8,637 nucleotides of DNA from Methanocorpusculum sp. (GTDB lineage: Archaea; Halobacteriota; Methanomicrobia; Methanomicrobiales; Methanocorpusculaceae). The notes beneath the pieces are model-generated. The model was not told the origin of the DNA, did not search any database, and saw only the letters and a list, made by a program, of their open reading frames with translations. The translations under genes and the position numbers were made by a program. Below are positions 1-4,673 of the stretch, in pieces; position 1 is the first letter of the stretch, and every line of letters begins with the position of its first letter. The DNA lies in contig DALTYF010000026.1 of the NCBI GenBank assembly GCA_029986195.1, positions 1 to 8,637 on the forward strand, written 5' to 3'.

Positions 1-195
1 TTGTTTTTTCTGGACTCTTTTTTCAGAAAACCTGATGTAAGCGGGATGGATGGAATTTTGAAATTTCGTCCTGCCCATTTACAACCCGCCCGCCGGCAAT
101 TGTGATTCCTGCTTTGCTTTCCTGACCAGGCCCAGTGCTACGATCCATCCGGATTATTCACACTTTTTTTAACCTCCAGCCGCTAATACAATACT
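1..195. other. Gene-poor leader upstream of cfbA
   Basis: I see no convincing gene here. The sequence is T-rich, with T6 tracts at 4-9 and 18-23 and a T7 tract at 164-170. The first two could be the U-tract terminator of a gene lying to the left on the + strand, since archaeal transcription commonly ends at such tracts, but that gene is not in the window. Frame 1 is open from the left edge to a TGA at 103-105 (34 codons); that length is expected by chance and the translation resembles nothing I know. No clear TATA box or ribosome binding site precedes cfbA at 196. The cfbA promoter must lie here or further left, but I cannot place it. Confidence 0.5.
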
Positions 196-603
196 ATGAG
201 CAAGAAAGGTCTCCTGCTGGTCGGACACGGAAGCAGGCTGCAGTACAATAAAGAACTGATCACCACCACCGCACAGATGATGGCTGAAAAAACCGATGAA
301 TACCTGATCAAATCCTGTTTCATGGAGAACAGCGTCCCGACTGTTCCCGAAGGCCTTGATGCAATGCGCAAGGAAGACTTAGACCTCCTGGTTGTTGTGC
401 CCCTGTTCCTTGCAAAAGGAATTCACGTGCTCCGCGACATCCCGGGCCTTCTGGGTCTGGAGAGCGGATCCAACCGCGGTGTGTTCACTCTCGCAGACGG
501 CAGGGAAATACCGGTTGTGTATGCAGAACCTATCGGCATTGATCCGCTGCTTGCAGAGCTGATGCTCAAAAACGCAGAAAAAGCAGTAGCCACCCATCTC
601 TGA
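196..603 (+). CDS. cfbA: Sirohydrochlorin nickelochelatase (short CbiX type), first step of coenzyme F430 synthesis
   Basis: Inserts Ni2+ into sirohydrochlorin; the family can also insert Co2+ for cobamide synthesis. It is a cytosolic protein of 135 aa, the size of the short archaeal CbiX chelatases, which act as homodimers and are half the length of bacterial CbiK/CbiX. Visible marks are the N-terminal GHGSR (His11), the FMENSVPTVPEG stretch (residues 42-53), VVPLFLAKGIHVLRDIP (67-83, with His77) and the C-terminal EPIG (111-114). His11 and His77 match the metal-binding histidine pair of the family. The His-rich loop of some methanogen orthologues is absent; a short loop of about 15 residues stands in its place. 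The ATG at 196 puts GHGSR where the family has it, although no Shine-Dalgarno sequence precedes it, so initiation may be leaderless or weak. It is the first gene of the cfb operon. The family call is firm; nickel over cobalt rests on the neighbours. Confidence 0.93.
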   Translation: MSKKGLLLVGHGSRLQYNKELITTTAQMMAEKTDEYLIKSCFMENSVPTVPEGLDAMRKEDLDLLVVVPLFLAKGIHVLRDIPGLLGLESGSNRGVFTLADGREIPVVYAEPIGIDPLLAELMLKNAEKAVATHL

Positions 604-611
604 ATTTCCGT

Positions 612-1793
612 ATGCGGATACTGGTTCTCGACACAATTCATGGCGGTGCAGACATTGCAGCAGCGTTGCAGCAGCGCGGCGACACCGTTGACGCCGTGGA
701 CGTGTACCGGGGAACCGGGGTTCCCGAACAGACCGCCGCCGCCCGCAGCTATGATCTGGTCACCTCCCCCGTACATCTGATCCCCTCCTACCCGCTTCTG
801 GCAAAAGCACCTGTGAAAACGCACCACGAAATGGTGCGGGAACTGGTTGTCCCCCCCCGCATTTCCGTTGAGATCACCGGTGCACGCGGCAAAACCACAA
901 CCGCGTTTGCCCTGGCGCATCTGATGACCGGAACCGGCCGCGGTATTCTGCACACAAGCAGCGGAACGTTCCGGATGCCGGAGTCCGAACTGTTGTGGAG
1001 GAAAAGTATTACGCCCGCCTCGGTGATTGCAGCATGCACCGCCGCGCGGAACTGCGGGGCCGCGTGGCTGATTGCAGAGGAGTCCGTCGGAGTTGCAGGG
1101 TTCGGGACGCTTGGAATCCTCACTTCCGCAGATGACTATTCCATTGCGGGAGATACAAAAAGCGCACTTCTGGAGAAGTGCAGAAGCCTTGCGGCATGCA
1201 GGACAGTGCTGGTGCCGCGCGGCGTGCCGGTACAAAACGGCTGGCAGGTTATCGAAGATCTGGTAAGCGTTACCGGTGATGTACTCTCCTTTGACGGTGG
1301 CGAGGTTACCAATCCTCTCCTGACCCTTGCCGGATACCGGGCAGCATTATCGGCGGCGGCTGCCACCGGTCTGCTGCTCGGACTGCCTGTAGAAAAACTC
1401 GCAGAATTTTCCGCGCCTGCTGGGCGGATGCAGCTTTCCGAGAAAAACGGTGTGCCATTTCTCGACAATGCAAACAGCGGAACAAACGCCGACAATACGA
1501 TTGAAGCCGCAGCCTACCTGCGCAGAATGTGTCCCGGCAGACAGATTGTGCTGGTGATCGGGATGGAACATCACGCGGTCTGCGAAGGGTTTCCGGTACC
1601 TGAGATACACCGGGCGGTTTCTGCAGTCCGCCCCGCACATCTGGTGATCATTGCAGAAACGGATGATTGTGCCTGCCGGTTCCCGGATGCAGATGCGGTC
1701 TGCACAACCCTTTCAGAAGCATCCTCCGCAGCTGCTGACCTTGCCAAAAAAACCGGAGGTTCTGTCCTCCTTGCGGCAAAAACATGGAGATAA
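612..1793 (+). CDS. cfbE: Coenzyme F430 synthetase (Mur-ligase-like), last step of F430 synthesis
   Basis: Closes the six-membered carbocyclic ring of F430 by ATP-dependent activation of the side-chain carboxylate of the seco-F430 acid. The 393-aa protein has an N-terminal domain (about 1-80), a Mur-ligase P-loop ITGARGKTTT at 88-97 (Lys94), a central ATPase domain, and a C-terminal domain beginning near GRMQ (271-274) and FLDNANSGTN (283-292), which match the GR and D-NAN elements of Mur ligases. The protein ends in VLLAAKTWR, as Mur ligases often end in a similar VK-R motif. It starts 8 nt after cfbA with no visible Shine-Dalgarno sequence, so translation is probably coupled to cfbA. A run of eight C at 851-858 lies in frame just upstream of the P-loop codons without disrupting the frame. 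A generic Mur ligase would be the alternative, but the cfb neighbours argue for CfbE. Confidence 0.9.
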   Translation: MRILVLDTIHGGADIAAALQQRGDTVDAVDVYRGTGVPEQTAAARSYDLVTSPVHLIPSYPLLAKAPVKTHHEMVRELVVPPRISVEITGARGKTTTAFALAHLMTGTGRGILHTSSGTFRMPESELLWRKSITPASVIAACTAARNCGAAWLIAEESVGVAGFGTLGILTSADDYSIAGDTKSALLEKCRSLAACRTVLVPRGVPVQNGWQVIEDLVSVTGDVLSFDGGEVTNPLLTLAGYRAALSAAAATGLLLGLPVEKLAEFSAPAGRMQLSEKNGVPFLDNANSGTNADNTIEAAAYLRRMCPGRQIVLVIGMEHHAVCEGFPVPEIHRAVSAVRPAHLVIIAETDDCACRFPDADAVCTTLSEASSAAADLAKKTGGSVLLAAKTWR

Positions 1794-1794
1794 T

Positions 1795-2865
1795 ATGACG
1801 ATGAGATATGTTCAGCCCCGTCCGAGTTCGATTGTTGCAGCGCTGTACACGCTGCGGGACTTGGACGTGGATCTTGCGATTCTGCACGGCCCGTCAGGGT
1901 GTTCGTTTAAGCATGCCAGACTCCTGGAGGAGGACGGCATCCGTGTTCTGACTACATCGCTCGGTGACGAAGAGTTCATCTTCGGCGGTCAGCGGCTTCT
2001 TGAGGATGTACTCCGGTACGCCGAAGAGGAGTTTGCGCCAAAAAAGATCGCAGTCGTGGGTACCTGCGTCTCGATGATCATCGGTGAGGATATGGAGGCG
2101 GCAATTGAGGCGTCCGGTATTTCCACTCCGGCGATTGCGGTGAATATCCATGCGGGATTCCGCGAAAACATTGACGGCGTGATTGCCGCCCTTGAACCTG
2201 CTGCTGCGGCAGGCTGGATCAGTTCCGGAGAACTTGAACGGCAGCGGCGCGTGCTTGCGGCGGCGAATGCCACGGAACGTGCACGCGGAGCTGCCTGCAA
2301 GACCTACATTGCACCGTCCCGCGGCGATCTGAAACATGTGGCGGCAGCGGAACTGCTTGCGCTCGCGAGATCCGGTAAACGGGGTCTTGCGATCATGAAC
2401 GCAAAGAAAGAGACCGCATACATGTTTGCCGATGAGCTTCTCGCACTGCATGATGCGGCTCCCGATGCAGATATCGGGTATCTGGCAAATCTTGAGGAAC
2501 GGGGTCTCCCCAAAGTCCGGGGCGATGCTGCGGCTATTCTTGCGCAGATGCGAAAACGCGGAGTGAACCCGGTCCTCTGCGGTGCGCTGGATGAGTACGG
2601 GGAGAACGGTACGGCGATTGCTGCAAAGATTGCCGAATCCCATCCCGACTTTATTTTGCTGGTCGGCGTTCCGCATGCGGTCGCACCCGAAGCCCTCGCC
2701 GGTATTACTGTGTTCTCCGTTACCAACGGACCGCGGCAGGTAGCTCCCCTGAAAGAGCAGGGGCACGCCCATGTGATGGTTGAGATCGATCTGCATCCCA
2801 AGACGCTGGGCGTCCATGAGATTGTGGAGAGTGAGTTCGGGGCGGTGCTCCGGAGCGTTACATGA
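1795..2865 (+). CDS. cfbD: Ni-sirohydrochlorin a,c-diamide reductive cyclase, NifD-like catalytic subunit
   Basis: Catalytic component of the nitrogenase-like enzyme that, with reductase CfbC, carries out the multi-electron reduction of Ni-sirohydrochlorin a,c-diamide and forms the gamma-lactam ring, giving the seco-F430 acid. The protein is 356 aa, shorter than nitrogenase NifD, as expected for this family. Marks are PRPSSIVAALYTLRDL (residues 9-24), HGPSGCSFKHARLLEEDG (31-48, Cys36), GTCVSMIIGED (89-99, Cys91) and NGPRQVAPL (311-319). Cys36 and Cys91 are candidate ligands of the subunit's [4Fe-4S] cluster. The ATG at 1795 is chosen because GGAGA sits at 1786-1790 and because it begins just after the cfbE stop; ATG 1801 is an alternative. 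The frame stays open upstream to an ATG at 1651, but that extension overlaps cfbE and is low complexity. No NifH-like partner gene is in the window. Confidence 0.92.
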   Translation: MTMRYVQPRPSSIVAALYTLRDLDVDLAILHGPSGCSFKHARLLEEDGIRVLTTSLGDEEFIFGGQRLLEDVLRYAEEEFAPKKIAVVGTCVSMIIGEDMEAAIEASGISTPAIAVNIHAGFRENIDGVIAALEPAAAAGWISSGELERQRRVLAAANATERARGAACKTYIAPSRGDLKHVAAAELLALARSGKRGLAIMNAKKETAYMFADELLALHDAAPDADIGYLANLEERGLPKVRGDAAAILAQMRKRGVNPVLCGALDEYGENGTAIAAKIAESHPDFILLVGVPHAVAPEALAGITVFSVTNGPRQVAPLKEQGHAHVMVEIDLHPKTLGVHEIVESEFGAVLRSVT

Positions 2866-4220
2866 GATCGCTTTTGATCTCAGGCAACCGGTCGGGCGCG
2901 GGAAAGACGAGTGTGACGCTTGCAATTGCAGGTCTGCTCGCACAGGAATCTGCGGTGCAGACCTACAAGGTCGCAATGGATTATATCGATACGTCATATC
3001 TTGCAGGGGTAACCGGCAGACCGTCGTATAATCTGGATACGTTTGTGCAGACACCCGAGGAGACGGCGGGCCTGTTCTGCTACGGGTCAGAAGGGGCCGA
3101 GTACGGAATTGTGGAAGGCGTACGGGGTCTGTATGAGGGCGTGGATGCGCTGACCGATGTCGGCAGTACGGCGTCTGTTGCAAAAATGTTTGATCTGCCG
3201 GTGATTCTGGTGATCAATGCCCGGAGCATTACGCGGAGCGCTGCTGCGCTGGTGAAGGGGTTTGCGGCGTTTGACCCGGATATCCGGATCGAAGGGGTGA
3301 TTCTGAATAATGTGATGGGTGAACGCCATATCGGAAAGGCAACCAAGGCAGTTGAACATTACTGCGGGATTCCGGTTCTGGGAGCGGTTCCGCGAAGGCA
3401 GGAGATGGAACTTGCAATGCGGCATCTGGGTCTTGTTCCCTACCGTGAAGGATCGGACACCACGGAGTTCCAGGACAAGATCTCTTTCATCACGAACGTG
3501 ATCGGGGAGTATGTGGACATTGACCGGATCCGGGGGACGGCACAGGATCGGACTCCCCGTCCGAATGCGGTATGCGGTATGCTGGATGCGCAGCCGGACC
3601 CTTCAATGCGGATTGCGGTTGCATACGATGAGGCGTTTAATTTCTATTACGGGGAGCTGAACGCGGTTTTGCGGAGTCTTGGTGCGGAGGTTGTACACTT
3701 CAGTCCGGTACATGACCGGCTGCCGGGGGCGGACGGATATGTCTTTGGCGGCGGGTATCCCGAGCTGTTTCTGGAGGAGCTGGAACGAAATGATGCGATG
3801 CGGGAGGCGGTACGGGAAACTGCGGAGAACGATGTGCCGATCTATGCGGAGTGCGGGGGACTGATGTATCTGACGCGTTCGCTTACGCTTGAGCAGGGAT
3901 GGCAGGGACGCGACGAGCGTCTTTCCTGCGAGATGTGCGGGGTGTTTGCGGGGGATACGCGGATGCCGGTCAGAAAGGCCCTCGGGTATGTGGTCGGGAC
4001 TGCGTCCCTTCCGGACGGTGAGTTTATGTTCCGCGGGCATGAGTTCCATTACAGTGGTATTTCGATGGATGCAGGGGTACGGTATGCATACCGGCTTTCC
4101 CGCGGTACCGGCATTGTCAACGGACAGGACGGGGCAGTGGTACGCCGGACATTGGGAGCGTACACGCACCTGATGCCGGTGTCGTCACGGGAAATGCTGA
4201 AGAGTTTCTTCGGACTGTGA
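2862..4220 (+). CDS. cfbB: Ni-sirohydrochlorin a,c-diamide synthase (CbiA/CobB-type glutamine amidotransferase)
   Basis: Uses ATP and glutamine to convert the a and c acetate side chains of Ni-sirohydrochlorin to amides, the second step of F430 synthesis. At 452 aa it has the usual size of CbiA-type proteins. The N-terminal synthetase domain has a Walker A motif GNRSGAGKTS (8-17), DYIDTSYLAG (40-49) and VEGVRGLYEG (84-93). The C-terminal class I glutaminase-like domain has GGGYPE (296-301), the nucleophile Cys331 in AECGG, GHEFHYS (392-398) and His436 in AYTHLM. The start codon overlaps the cfbD stop (ATGA), and GGAG at 2852-2855 is the likely ribosome binding site, so it is translationally coupled to cfbD. 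Sequence alone cannot exclude cobyrinate a,c-diamide synthase (CbiA, for cobamides); the contiguous cfbA, cfbE and cfbD strongly favour CfbB. Arginine codons are mostly CGG, unlike fdhAB. Confidence 0.9.
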   Translation: MRSLLISGNRSGAGKTSVTLAIAGLLAQESAVQTYKVAMDYIDTSYLAGVTGRPSYNLDTFVQTPEETAGLFCYGSEGAEYGIVEGVRGLYEGVDALTDVGSTASVAKMFDLPVILVINARSITRSAAALVKGFAAFDPDIRIEGVILNNVMGERHIGKATKAVEHYCGIPVLGAVPRRQEMELAMRHLGLVPYREGSDTTEFQDKISFITNVIGEYVDIDRIRGTAQDRTPRPNAVCGMLDAQPDPSMRIAVAYDEAFNFYYGELNAVLRSLGAEVVHFSPVHDRLPGADGYVFGGGYPELFLEELERNDAMREAVRETAENDVPIYAECGGLMYLTRSLTLEQGWQGRDERLSCEMCGVFAGDTRMPVRKALGYVVGTASLPDGEFMFRGHEFHYSGISMDAGVRYAYRLSRGTGIVNGQDGAVVRRTLGAYTHLMPVSSREMLKSFFGL

Positions 4221-4231
4221 GTGACGGTACG

Positions 4232-4253
4232 GCATTTTCTTTTTGGAAAATGC
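4232..4253 (+). terminator. Stem-loop shortly after cfbB, possible 3' end of the cfb operon
   Basis: GCATTTTC (4232-4239) and GAAAATGC (4246-4253) are perfect inverted 8-mers around a 6-nt loop TTTTTG, beginning 11 nt after the cfbB stop. No T-run follows directly, but a T6 tract stands at 4314-4319, about 60 nt on, which could be the archaeal termination tract. The stem could instead protect the 3' end of the mRNA. The inverted repeat is seen directly; its function is inferred. Confidence 0.4.
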
Positions 4254-4360
4254 GGGTGTGGCTGTCCACGTGTGCAGCACAGGAACAACCACGCGAAAAG
4301 ATAATCCGTTCCCTTTTTTCAGAACCCTTCCGACGAAATCTTTCATGGGATCACGATCTC

Positions 4361-4376
4361 CGTAAACGGATTTACG
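4361..4376. promoter_or_regulatory. Perfect 6-bp dyad CGTAAA-N4-TTTACG, candidate operator
   Basis: CGTAAA (4361-4366), spacer CGGA and TTTACG (4371-4376) form a 16-bp perfect dyad. It lies 22 nt upstream of the TATATATA palindrome at 4399-4410, a position where a dimeric regulator could act on the fdhA promoter. It does not match the NrpR operator (GGAA-N6-TTCC) that I know from methanogens. No regulator gene is in the window, so the role is inferred from position and symmetry. Confidence 0.3.
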
Positions 4377-4398
4377 AATAATACCTCCGTCAGGGAAT

Positions 4399-4410
4399 CC
4401 TATATATAGG
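4399..4410 (+). promoter_or_regulatory. Candidate TATA box in a perfect palindrome, distal fdhA promoter
   Basis: CCTATATATAGG is a perfect 12-bp palindrome centred on TATATATA (4401-4408), the best TATA match in the window. If used, transcription would start near 4430 and leave a leader of roughly 240 nt. The flanking bases do not give a strong BRE, and because the box is symmetric it does not set direction by itself. The + orientation is inferred from fdhA. Confidence 0.35.
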
Positions 4411-4532
4411 GAAATAACTTATGTGGTTCATTTTCATAAAGTAAATTGAGGTTAGTTTATCCAATTACATAACCTGGAAATCCGCGATCAGATCCCGTAA
4501 AATGCGCGCCCACTCTGCAAATGTGTTTAACC

Positions 4533-4546
4533 TGTAAATTATATTA
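4533..4546 (+). promoter_or_regulatory. Alternative TATA-like element, proximal fdhA promoter
   Basis: GTAAAT (4534-4539) followed by a TATATTA-like stretch (to 4546) fits the archaeal pattern of an A-rich BRE before a TATA box. Transcription would start near 4570, about 100 nt before the fdhA start. It competes with the stronger TATATATA at 4401; sequence alone cannot decide between them, and both could be used. Confidence 0.3.
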
Positions 4547-4601
4547 ATGGAACAAATTGAATTCGGGAACCTGAACAAAAATCCGAAACCCACTGATAAT
4601 A

Positions 4602-4619
4602 CACAAAAATCACAAAAAT
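4602..4619 (+). repeat. Tandem 9-bp repeat CACAAAAAT x2
   Basis: CACAAAAAT occurs twice without a gap (4602-4610 and 4611-4619). The related nonamer ACAAAAATC occurs three times in the fdhA leader, at 4575-4583, 4603-4611 and 4612-4620. In an AT-rich stretch this may be simple local duplication, but it lies within the probable 5' untranslated or promoter region of fdhA. Confidence 0.55.
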
Positions 4620-4647
4620 CTGGATAGGTATTTATGCCGTCTTTACA

Positions 4648-4673
4648 GAGGTTATAGTATCCGAGGTTTATCC
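4648..4673 (+). promoter_or_regulatory. fdhA ribosome binding site in a duplicated GAGGTT...TATCC unit
   Basis: GAGGT at 4663-4667 lies 6 nt before the fdhA ATG and is the evident Shine-Dalgarno sequence. It belongs to GAGGTTTATCC (4663-4673), which directly abuts a longer copy, GAGGTTATAGTATCC (4648-4662). A third copy, GAGGTTAGTTTATCC, lies exactly 200 nt upstream of the second (4448-4462; 12 of 15 positions match). The ribosome binding site therefore sits in a repeated element that could also be a protein or RNA recognition site. Confidence 0.6.

Larger units (their letters stand above)
4221..4673 (+). promoter_or_regulatory. Long AT-rich intergenic region upstream of fdhA
   Basis: 453 nt with no credible gene; only open frames of about 11 codons or fewer start within it on the + strand. 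The left part (to about 4380) resembles the flanking coding DNA in composition, and the right part is strongly AT-rich. It contains the cfbB stem-loop, a T6 tract at 4314-4319, a CGTAAA-N4-TTTACG dyad (4361-4376), a TATATATA palindrome (4399-4410), a second TATA-like site (about 4539-4546), repeated GAGGTT and AACCTG elements, and A-rich repeats of ACAAAAATC. This is much longer than the spacers inside the operons, so it probably carries the regulated promoter of fdhAB. Confidence 0.6.

Noticed and set aside
1..105. 34-codon frame open from the left edge, possible tail of an upstream gene
   Set aside because: A stop-free run this short is expected by chance, and the T-rich composition and unrecognisable translation look intergenic.
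44..150. GGATGGAT (44-51) and ATCCATCC (143-150) inverted repeat
   Set aside because: Eight bases separated by over 90 nt with no extension on either side; a match of this size is plausible by chance in a region of this length.
1651..1794. 48-codon N-terminal extension of CfbD
   Set aside because: It would overlap cfbE by about 140 nt, is not family-like, and lacks a ribosome binding site, whereas ATG 1795 follows GGAGA and the cfbE stop.
1795..2865. Nitrogenase NifD instead of CfbD
   Set aside because: The protein is far shorter than NifD, no nifH, nifK or nifE is present, and it sits between F430 genes.
1894..3183. 429-codon minus-strand open frame across cfbD and cfbB, and a similar 270-codon one at 423-1235
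   Set aside because: Both lie opposite genes with recognisable family motifs, and their translations are rich in Arg, Pro, His and Cys, as is typical of antisense shadows.
4421..4537. Tiny frames at 4421-4444 (7 aa) and 4502-4537 (11 aa) as leader peptides
   Set aside because: Neither has a good ribosome binding site, a run of regulatory codons, or an attenuator-like structure behind it.
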